In this document: piece by piece, positions 1 through 4,862 of the stretch | Numbering within the stretch: the stretch's first letter is position 1 | Layout of the letters: the number at the start of each line of letters is the position of its first letter | Made by a program: the position numbers and the translations under genes | From: Sulfurospirillum sp964441765 | GTDB taxonomy: Bacteria; Campylobacterota; Campylobacteria; Campylobacterales; Sulfurospirillaceae | Assembly (NCBI GenBank): GCA_964441765.1 | Contig: CAYTVI010000090.1 | Location: 1 to 5,917, forward strand | Direction of reading: 5' to 3' | DNA: 5,917 nt | The notes under the pieces: model-generated | Told to the model about the DNA's origin: nothing | The model's input: the letters and a program-made list of their open reading frames with translations, nothing else | Database searches by the model: none

Positions 1-341
1 GGGGCTTCTTCTTTTTTCATGAGTTTTCCATACCCTTTTATCATCATAAACATGACAAAACCTAAGATAACAAAAGAGGTTAAATCATTGAAAAAAACGC
101 CTAATTTAATCGCAGGCGCACCCGCTTTTTCCAAGTCAGCTAAAGAAACATAACTTTTTCCATCTAATGGGATAAACAAAGAAGAAAAATCAACATTTCC
201 TAGTAACAATCCAATAGGAGGCATAATCACATTGCTCACCAAAGATTTGACGATAGTGGCAAAAGCAGCACCAAAGATAAAGCCTACCGCCATATCGACA
301 ACATTGCCTTTGATAAGGAAATTTTTAAACTCTTTTAGCAT
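1..341 (-). CDS. mscL: Large-conductance mechanosensitive channel MscL, 3' end cut by window edge
   Basis: This gene encodes the inner-membrane channel that opens under membrane tension to release solutes on hypo-osmotic shock. It is read from ATG 341-339; 113 residues are visible with no stop before the edge. The family is usually about 130-140 residues, so roughly 20-30 C-terminal residues are missing. Seen: a short amphipathic N-terminus (MLKEFKNFLIKGN), a first membrane helix at about residues 14-44 with the family motif GNVVDMAVG followed by GAAF and ending in MPPIGLL, a periplasmic loop at about 45-80, a second membrane helix at about 81-103, then a charged KKEEA tail. AAAGGAG lies 5 nt before the ATG and directly abuts the ribA stop, which fixes the start and indicates co-expression with ribA. 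Aligned by eye to the E. coli protein, the pore-constriction positions Leu19 and Val23 correspond here to Met17 and Phe21. The family call is very secure. Confidence 0.96.
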   Translation of the reverse strand, partial: MLKEFKNFLIKGNVVDMAVGFIFGAAFATIVKSLVSNVIMPPIGLLLGNVDFSSLFIPLDGKSYVSLADLEKAGAPAIKLGVFFNDLTSFVILGFVMFMMIKGYGKLMKKEEA

Positions 342-346
342 ATCAA

Positions 347-353
347 CTCCTTT
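347..353 (-). promoter_or_regulatory. Strong ribosome binding site of mscL, abutting the ribA stop codon
   Basis: On the minus strand AAAGGAG follows directly after the ribA TAA (356-354) and sits 5 nt before the mscL ATG. It is the best Shine-Dalgarno match seen in the window. With only 12 nt between the genes there is no room for a separate promoter in the gap, so mscL is probably translated from the ribA transcript, although a promoter inside ribA cannot be excluded. Confidence 0.8.
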
Positions 354-917
354 TTAGTATAAGTGTCCCATCTGCTCTTTTTTTGTTTTCAAATAGCCTT
401 CATTAAACGTATTGGACTCAATCACAACTGGCACACGTTCAATGATGTCAATGCCTTTGAGGCTTTCTAGTTTTCGCGGGTTATTGGTCAAAAGTCTAAT
501 CGTATCAATGCCAAAATGCTTTAAGATAAAAACGACGATTTCGTACGTACGCTCATCAGCTTTAAAGCCTAATTGATGGTTGGCTTCGATGGTATCAAAG
601 CCTTTATCTTGAAGTGCATAGGCATTGACTTTATTTAAAAGCCCAATATTGCGTCCTTCTTGACGCAAATAAATCACCATACCACCCTCTTTTTCAATGA
701 GTTTGAGTGCGTATTCGAGTTGGTCACGGCAGTCGCATTTTAAACTTCCGATGGTATCACCCGTTAAACATTCGCTGTGAATACGCACGAGCGGATTTAC
801 ATGTAAAGGCTCTTTATAGATGACCAAATGCTCTTTGATGCCCTCTTTGAAGGATTGAATTTTAAATGTCCCAAAGCGAGACGGGAGGTTTGCAACCTCT
901 GAAATGTCGATTTTCAT
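354..917 (-). CDS. ribA: GTP cyclohydrolase II (stand-alone RibA, 187 aa)
   Basis: RibA is a cytosolic enzyme that opens GTP to 2,5-diamino-6-ribosylamino-4(3H)-pyrimidinone 5'-phosphate, with release of formate and pyrophosphate, as the first step of riboflavin synthesis. Seen: the zinc site HSECLTGD...CDC with Cys50, Cys61 and Cys63; the block RQEGRNIGLLNK at 85-96; Tyr100 at the E. coli Tyr105 position; EANHQLGF followed by ADER with Asp121 and Arg123 (the E. coli Asp126 and Arg128 positions); LLTNNP at 142-147; and the C-terminal KKEQMGHL. At 187 residues it is normal for a single-domain enzyme; no RibB (DHBP synthase) domain is fused. The residue after the third zinc cysteine is Arg64, where E. 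coli has Gly. The gene is divergent from hemB and is followed 12 nt later by mscL. No good Shine-Dalgarno site precedes the ATG: the nearest GGA is about 13-15 nt upstream. Confidence 0.97.
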   Translation of the reverse strand: MKIDISEVANLPSRFGTFKIQSFKEGIKEHLVIYKEPLHVNPLVRIHSECLTGDTIGSLKCDCRDQLEYALKLIEKEGGMVIYLRQEGRNIGLLNKVNAYALQDKGFDTIEANHQLGFKADERTYEIVVFILKHFGIDTIRLLTNNPRKLESLKGIDIIERVPVVIESNTFNEGYLKTKKEQMGHLY

Positions 918-934
918 TTTGTTTTATATCCAGT

Positions 935-945
935 TATGCTAAAAT
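935..945 (+). promoter_or_regulatory. Putative extended -10 element of the hemB promoter
   Basis: TATGCTAAAAT contains TGnTAAAAT, a good match to the extended -10 TGnTATAAT of Campylobacterota sigma-70 promoters. It is preceded by T-rich DNA (911-930) that is also the first codons and leader of the divergent ribA gene. A start around 951-953 gives a hemB leader of about 43 nt. Because the T-rich part overlaps the ribA 5' end, the two promoters would share DNA. TATAAC at 956-961 is a weaker alternative. No clear operator palindrome was seen in the 77-nt gap. Confidence 0.45.
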
Positions 946-953
946 CACTACTT

Positions 954-959
954 TTTATA
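954..959 (-). promoter_or_regulatory. Putative -10 element of the ribA promoter
   Basis: On the minus strand TATAAA stands about 37 nt before the ribA ATG, preceded by the T-rich run TTGTTAAAATTAGATTTCG. T-rich upstream DNA with a poorly conserved -35 is typical of sigma-70 promoters in Campylobacterota. A start about 6-8 nt downstream would give a leader of about 30 nt. A second TATAAA nearer the gene (928-923) is too close to the ATG to leave a normal leader. This is inferred from sequence only. Confidence 0.4.
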
Positions 960-994
960 ACGAAATCTAATTTTAACAAAGATAAGGCAAGAGA

Positions 995-1966
995 ATGTTT
1001 AAAAGATTTAGACGACTTCGCATGAACGCCACACTTCGCTCACTCGTTCGTGAAACACACTTGAGTATGGATGATTTTATCTATCCATTGTTTGTCAAAA
1101 GTGGGGAAGGTATTAAAAAAGAGATAAGCTCGATGCCCGGAGTTTATCAGATGAGTTTGGATGAAATTTTAAAAGAGTGTGGAAATTTACAAGAACTTGG
1201 GATTAACTCTATTATTTTATTTGGCATTCCTGAAGTCAAAGACAGTGTGGGAAGCGATGCGCTGTGTGAGCATGGCATTATCGCGAGTGCGGTTAAAGCC
1301 ATTAAAAAAAGCTATCCAACGATGTTTGTCACAACCGATTTGTGTTTTTGTGAGTTTACCGACCATGGGCATTGTGGGATTTTAGATATGAAACATGAGA
1401 GTGTGAATAACGATGCAACCTTAGAAATTTTAGCCAAACAAGCGCTCGTTCATGCACGCTCAGGCGTTGATATGATAGCACCATCTGGCATGATGGATGG
1501 GATGATAGAAGTCTTACGGGAAGCTCTTGATAGCGAAGGGTTTATCAATCTTCCGATTATGAGCTATTCGACTAAATTTGCAAGTGCCTATTATGGACCG
1601 TTTCGCGATGTTGCCGAATCAGCTCCCTCTTTTGGCGATAGAAAAACGTACCAAATGGATCCCGCCAATCGCAGAGAAGCCATTGCTGAGTCCGTTGAAG
1701 ATGAGATGCAAGGGGCGGATATCTTGATGGTAAAACCAGCATTAGCCTATCTTGATGTGATTCGTGATGTGCGTAATGCCACCTCTTCTCCTTTGTGCGT
1801 TTACAACGTCAGTGGTGAATACGCGATGCTTAAAGCAGCAGCTCGTGCTGGCGTGATTGATTATGAGCGTGTGATGATGGAAACGATGCTTGCGTTTAAA
1901 CGAGCGGGGGCGGATATCATCATCAGTTACCATGCCAAAGAAGTAGCTGAGATTTTAAAAAGATAA
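995..1966 (+). CDS. hemB: Delta-aminolevulinic acid dehydratase (porphobilinogen synthase), 323 aa
   Basis: HemB is a cytosolic TIM-barrel enzyme that condenses two 5-aminolevulinate molecules to porphobilinogen, the second committed step from glutamate-derived ALA to haem. Seen: the N-terminal arm RFRRLRMNATLR; the zinc motif TDLCFCEFTDHGHCG with Cys117, Cys119 and Cys127; APSGMMDGM at 162-170; MSYSTKFASAYYGPFR with Lys194; the Schiff-base segment LMVKPALAYLD with Lys247; and YNVSGEY at 270-276. The three cysteines mark the zinc-dependent class rather than the Mg/Asp-rich class; Glu232 in REAIAES falls near the allosteric Mg position of the E. coli enzyme. Length is normal. The start at 995 keeps the full basic N-terminal arm and has AAGG 7 nt upstream; the next ATG (1022) would cut the arm. 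The gene is divergent from ribA and 96 nt before argF. Confidence 0.98.
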   Translation: MFKRFRRLRMNATLRSLVRETHLSMDDFIYPLFVKSGEGIKKEISSMPGVYQMSLDEILKECGNLQELGINSIILFGIPEVKDSVGSDALCEHGIIASAVKAIKKSYPTMFVTTDLCFCEFTDHGHCGILDMKHESVNNDATLEILAKQALVHARSGVDMIAPSGMMDGMIEVLREALDSEGFINLPIMSYSTKFASAYYGPFRDVAESAPSFGDRKTYQMDPANRREAIAESVEDEMQGADILMVKPALAYLDVIRDVRNATSSPLCVYNVSGEYAMLKAAARAGVIDYERVMMETMLAFKRAGADIIISYHAKEVAEILKR

Positions 1967-1971
1967 AATTC

Positions 1972-1987
1972 TGCCTCGAAAGAGGCA
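1972..1987 (+). terminator. Stable 6-bp hairpin with GAAA tetraloop after hemB; possible weak terminator
   Basis: TGCCTC-GAAA-GAGGCA forms a perfect 6-bp stem closed by a GNRA-type tetraloop, starting 5 nt after the hemB stop. It is not followed by a T-run (the next bases are AGCTTTAG), so it does not look like a complete intrinsic terminator. It could instead protect the 3' end of the hemB message, or only partly reduce read-through into argF. The hairpin is seen directly; its role is inferred. Confidence 0.4.
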
Positions 1988-2039
1988 AGCTTTAGTGCCA
2001 TAGCGGCAAGCGTAGGTTTGCGAGCTTTGCTTGAAAACC
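1984..2039 (+). repeat. Intergenic inverted-repeat cluster between hemB and argF
   Basis: This stretch has more internal symmetry than a spacer needs. GGCAAGC occurs twice in direct orientation (1984-1990 and 2005-2011). TGCC-ATAGC-GGCA (1996-2008) can fold into a small hairpin. A 25-nt imperfect palindrome at 2015-2039 pairs GGTTT with AAACC and CGAGC with GCTTG (one G-T wobble) around a TTT loop, with a single G/A mismatch. It is somewhat richer in G and C than its flanks. It may be a member of a dispersed intergenic repeat family (REP-like) or a leader structure of argF. I could not test copy number from this window, and no ORF is present. Confidence 0.45.
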
Positions 2040-2051
2040 GTTATAAAAAAT

Positions 2052-2059
2052 AGGAGAGG
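2052..2059 (+). promoter_or_regulatory. Ribosome binding site of argF
   Basis: AGGAGAGG lies 3-6 nt before the argF ATG (2063) and settles that start. TATAAAAAAT just upstream (2042-2051) resembles a -10 element, but a start from it would fall at or inside this site, so it is doubtful as the argF promoter. Confidence 0.75.
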
Positions 2060-2062
2060 AAA

Positions 2063-2983
2063 ATGAGACATTTTTTAACGCTGAAAGATTTTACCAAAGA
2101 AGAAATTTTAGAGATGATTGATTTAGCAATTGTTATTAAAAAAGAGGCAAAAGCAAAAAAATATGTGCCCTATTTGAAAGACCAAACGCTTGGGATGATT
2201 TTTGAAAAAAGCAGTACAAGAACCCGTGTGAGTTTTGAAGTCGGCATGCATCAGCTTGGAGGGAAAGGACTTTTTTTATCCTCAAATGACTTACAACTTG
2301 GGCGTGGAGAACCGATGAAGGATACCGCACGGGTCATTAGCCGTATGGTGGATATGGTGATGATTCGCACCTTCGCACAAAGTACCTTAGAAGAGTTTGC
2401 ACAGTATTCTCGTGTCCCTGTGATTAGTGGTTTGAGTGATAGTTATCATCCTGTGCAGTTGATGGCAGATTATATGACGATGGTGGAGTATGGAAAAGAT
2501 AAAAACCCAATCGTCGCATATGTAGGAGATGGGAATAATATGACCCATTCATGGCTCATGATGGCCTCCAAGCTAGGCTTTGAGCTACGCATCGCAACGC
2601 CAAAAGGCTATGAAGTGGATGCTAAGATTTTAGCCGATGCGCTTAGCTTTGCTAAGAAAAGTGGTGCAGTGATTAAAATAGGCAATGACCCAAAAGAGGC
2701 GATTGCAGGTGCTACCGTTGTCACCACCGATACATGGGTTTCCATGGGACAAGAGGCTGAAAAAGCCAAACGTGTGGCGGATTTCCAAGGGTACATGGTT
2801 GATGATGCGATGATGGCTTTAGCTAGCAAAAATGCGATGTTTTTACACTGTTTGCCAGCATATCGTGATTATGAAGTGAGTGAGAGTGTCTTTGAAGCCC
2901 ATGCCGATGAGATTTTTGATGAAGCAGAAAACCGTCTTCATGCCCAAAAAGCTGTAATGGTATGGCTTGATAAGCACAGGTAA
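2063..2983 (+). CDS. argF: Ornithine carbamoyltransferase, anabolic type (306 aa)
   Basis: ArgF is a cytosolic enzyme, normally trimeric, that transfers the carbamoyl group from carbamoyl phosphate to ornithine to give citrulline in arginine synthesis. Seen: an N-terminal carbamoyl-phosphate domain with SSTRTRVSFE at 50-59 (the STRT loop); FLSSNDLQLGRGE at 71-83; HPVQLMAD at 129-136; the start of the ornithine domain with VGDGNNMTHSW at 154-164; the DTWVSMG loop at 223-229, whose SMG signature marks ornithine rather than aspartate carbamoyltransferase; HCLPA at 262-266 with Cys263; and ENRLHAQKA at 289-297 with Arg291. At 306 residues it fits the shorter bacterial biosynthetic form. The stop TAA is followed immediately by the ATG of the next gene, so translation is probably coupled. 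Arginine synthesis has no direct link to the flanking haem genes. Confidence 0.97.
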   Translation: MRHFLTLKDFTKEEILEMIDLAIVIKKEAKAKKYVPYLKDQTLGMIFEKSSTRTRVSFEVGMHQLGGKGLFLSSNDLQLGRGEPMKDTARVISRMVDMVMIRTFAQSTLEEFAQYSRVPVISGLSDSYHPVQLMADYMTMVEYGKDKNPIVAYVGDGNNMTHSWLMMASKLGFELRIATPKGYEVDAKILADALSFAKKSGAVIKIGNDPKEAIAGATVVTTDTWVSMGQEAEKAKRVADFQGYMVDDAMMALASKNAMFLHCLPAYRDYEVSESVFEAHADEIFDEAENRLHAQKAVMVWLDKHR

Positions 2984-3490
2984 ATGATGACCAAGAAGAA
3001 AAACAAAGAGTTGATGATGATTGACAAGATATCAAAAAGTTTAAGTGTAACCAAGCCTAAAGAGCGAACCTTGTTAGAGATAGAAGCTACAGATGATGCT
3101 GATACAAAGCTATTGCGCTTAAAAAGTGGCAGTTGGAACAGTAAAAAAGAGCCGTGGCTTGTTATGGATGAGAAGCAAAAATTGCACGCACTTCTTTCCA
3201 TGGACTCGCTCACAAAGATTGTTGAAAATTTTAGACAGATGGAACAAGAAGCTTTTTCATTGAAGCTTGAAAAAAGTATTTTACAGCAATTACCGCTTGA
3301 TTTTAACGATGTGTGGACGGTGGCGATGGAAGAGATAAAAAAGCAGAAAAAAACAGCAGTGGATTTTGACAAGGTGATTCAAAAAATCAAAAAAGAGCAC
3401 CCCAATCTCTTTTTAAACCTACAAGATTTTTACCTCTCTGAGGGTGTGAATGTCATCCAATCCACCCAAAACACAAAAGGGACATTATGA
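2984..3490 (+). CDS. Conserved hypothetical protein, resembles UPF0763/DUF2603 family of Campylobacterota (168 aa)
   Basis: The function is unknown. The protein is strongly charged and lysine-rich, contains no cysteine, and shows no signal peptide or membrane segment, so it is probably cytosolic and does not bind a thiol-ligated metal. Residues 1-45 are variable-looking and polar. Residues 57-72 (EPWLVMDEKQKLHALL) may form a small strand-helix unit, then a long predicted helix (about 74-102) contains the FSLKLEKSI segment, followed by LPLDFNDVW, a lysine-rich helix (116-124) and KIKKEHPNLFLNLQDF near the end. I recall this C-terminal pattern from UPF0763 proteins, which lie between argF and hemN in C. 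jejuni (Cj0993c); that link is from memory. The start is uncertain: ATG 2984 abuts the argF stop, ATG 2987 is next to it, and the ATG pair at 3014/3017 has AAAGAG upstream. The gene overlaps hemN by 4 nt (ATGA), indicating coupled translation. Confidence 0.85.
   Translation: MMTKKKNKELMMIDKISKSLSVTKPKERTLLEIEATDDADTKLLRLKSGSWNSKKEPWLVMDEKQKLHALLSMDSLTKIVENFRQMEQEAFSLKLEKSILQQLPLDFNDVWTVAMEEIKKQKKTAVDFDKVIQKIKKEHPNLFLNLQDFYLSEGVNVIQSTQNTKGTL
3477..3482 (+). promoter_or_regulatory. Ribosome binding site of hemN inside the preceding gene
   Basis: AAGGGA lies 4 nt before the hemN ATG (3487) and is within the last codons of the upstream small gene. Together with the ATGA stop/start overlap it fixes the hemN start and suggests re-initiation by ribosomes finishing the upstream gene. 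Confidence 0.65.
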
Positions 3491-4860
3491 TTGATTTTGA
3501 CAAATTTTCGAAATACTCCAAACCAGGTCCTAGATACACCTCTTATCCCACCGCTCCTGAGTTTCACGAGGGTTTTGGTGCTAAAGAGTATGTGGAAATT
3601 TTAGAAAAACAAGATAAAACACGTCCGCTTTCCTTGTATTTTCATCTTCCTTTTTGCAGAAGTGCCTGTTACTTTTGTGGCTGTAACGTGGTTTATACCA
3701 GTAAAGAAGATAAAAAAGAGCGTTATATTGACTATTTGGAAAAAGAGTTGGCGATTTTAAGCACACATCTTGATACTTCACGTGAAGTAATTCAGTTGCA
3801 TTTTGGTGGCGGAACACCGACATTTTTTAGCACCGAACAACTGACACGCATCATCACTTCGATTAAAAAGTATTTCAAAAATTTTAGTCATGATGCCGAA
3901 ATCAGCTGTGAAATCGACCCTCGTTTTTTAAGTGATGAGCAGTTAAATGTACTGACAAGCAATGGCTTTAATCGCATCAGCTATGGGGTACAAGACTTTA
4001 ATGATGAAGTGCAAAAAGCGATTCACCGCATTCAGCCTTATGATGTCACACAAAATGCTGTCACCATCGCAAAAAATGCAGGGATTAAGTCGATTAACAT
4101 GGATTTGATTTATGGGCTTCCTTATCAAACATTTGAGACGTTTCAAGAGACCCTTCGTTTGGCGGTTTCGCTCGACCCAACCCGTTTAGCGGTTTTTAAC
4201 TACGCACACGTACCTTGGATGAAAAAGTCGATGCGCAAAATCGACGAGACGACTTTACCGCACCCCAGTGTCAAACTAGCTATTATGCGCTATACGATTG
4301 ATTATTTAGAGAGTCATGGCTACAAGATGATAGGCATGGACCACTTCGCTAAACCCGATGATGAGCTTTTCCTAGCCATCGAAAAAGGAGAGTTACACCG
4401 TAATTTCCAAGGCTATACCACTAAAGGTGGAGCAGACCTCATTGGTGTTGGTTTAACCAGTATTGGTGAAGGGGTTAGCCATTATGTACAAAACTTCAAA
4501 GAGATGGATGCGTACGAAGCGGCAATCGATGAGGGAAAACTGCCAGTGCATCGAGGGCTTGTTTTAAGTGCAGATGATGTGCTTCGCAAAGCGGTCATCA
4601 TGGAGATGATGAGTAACTTTAAACTGAACATTGATGGCATTGAAAATGCTTTTGGTATCAACTTTTTTGATTATTTTGCCGATGCCATTGAATCGTTGAA
4701 ACCATTTGTTGAAGAGGAATTGGTCGTCGTCGATAAAGAAGGCAAAAAGATTTTGGTTAACACAACGGGTACATTGCTTATCCGCAATATCGTCATGCCT
4801 TTTGATGCTTATTTGAAAAAAATCCCTGAAGACAAACGTCGCTTCAGTAAAACGGTATAA
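3487..4860 (+). CDS. hemN: Oxygen-independent coproporphyrinogen III dehydrogenase (radical SAM, 457 aa)
   Basis: HemN is a cytosolic radical-SAM enzyme that oxidatively decarboxylates two propionate side chains of coproporphyrinogen III to give protoporphyrinogen IX without oxygen. Seen: the N-terminal PRYTSYPTA at 15-23, a hallmark of true HemN; the cluster motif CRSACYFCGC with Cys57, Cys61 and Cys64 as iron ligands and the extra Cys66; Tyr51 (E. coli Tyr56); GGGTPT at 107-112; and Glu142, Gln169, Arg181 and Asp206 at the SAM-contact positions of the E. coli enzyme (145, 172, 184, 209). The C-terminal HemN domain ends in RRFSKTV, comparable to the E. coli tail. The length equals that of E. 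coli HemN. PRYTSYP, CxxxCxxCxC and the full C-terminal domain argue against the shorter haem chaperone HemW. The gene overlaps the upstream gene by 4 nt and ends 2 nt before the Fe-S oxidoreductase gene. Confidence 0.97.
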   Translation: MIDFDKFSKYSKPGPRYTSYPTAPEFHEGFGAKEYVEILEKQDKTRPLSLYFHLPFCRSACYFCGCNVVYTSKEDKKERYIDYLEKELAILSTHLDTSREVIQLHFGGGTPTFFSTEQLTRIITSIKKYFKNFSHDAEISCEIDPRFLSDEQLNVLTSNGFNRISYGVQDFNDEVQKAIHRIQPYDVTQNAVTIAKNAGIKSINMDLIYGLPYQTFETFQETLRLAVSLDPTRLAVFNYAHVPWMKKSMRKIDETTLPHPSVKLAIMRYTIDYLESHGYKMIGMDHFAKPDDELFLAIEKGELHRNFQGYTTKGGADLIGVGLTSIGEGVSHYVQNFKEMDAYEAAIDEGKLPVHRGLVLSADDVLRKAVIMEMMSNFKLNIDGIENAFGINFFDYFADAIESLKPFVEEELVVVDKEGKKILVNTTGTLLIRNIVMPFDAYLKKIPEDKRRFSKTV

Positions 4861-4862
4861 CC

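Noticed and set aside
1712..1918. Direct repeat GGGGCGGATATC at 1712-1723 and 1907-1918
   Set aside because: Both copies are in the same frame and encode GADI in two strands of the HemB barrel. The likeness comes from protein sequence and codon choice, not from a mobile or regulatory repeat.
1742..1933. Minus-strand open frame rich in His and Arg inside hemB
   Set aside because: It is antisense to the conserved Schiff-base and C-terminal part of HemB; the composition reflects the complement of the real codons.
2042..2051. TATAAAAAAT as a -10 element for argF
   Set aside because: Transcription from it would begin in or after the ribosome binding site at 2052-2059, leaving no usable leader; the -35-like TTGAAA (2031-2036) is only 5 nt away.
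2270..2276. Homopolymer tracts (T7 in argF, G5 in hemB at 1906) as phase-variable sites
   Set aside because: They are too short for the slippage seen in Campylobacterota contingency genes, and they lie in housekeeping genes.
2938..3372. Minus-strand open frame of 144 codons opposite the argF end and the small unknown gene
   Set aside because: It is the complement of lysine-rich coding DNA, giving a Ser/Phe/Leu-rich product with no recognisable motif. It crosses a tight plus-strand gene junction that has clear coupling signals.
3487..4860. Haem chaperone HemW as an alternative identity for hemN
   Set aside because: PRYTSYPTA, the fourth cysteine in CxxxCxxCxC, the 457-residue length and the RRFSKTV tail are those of true HemN.
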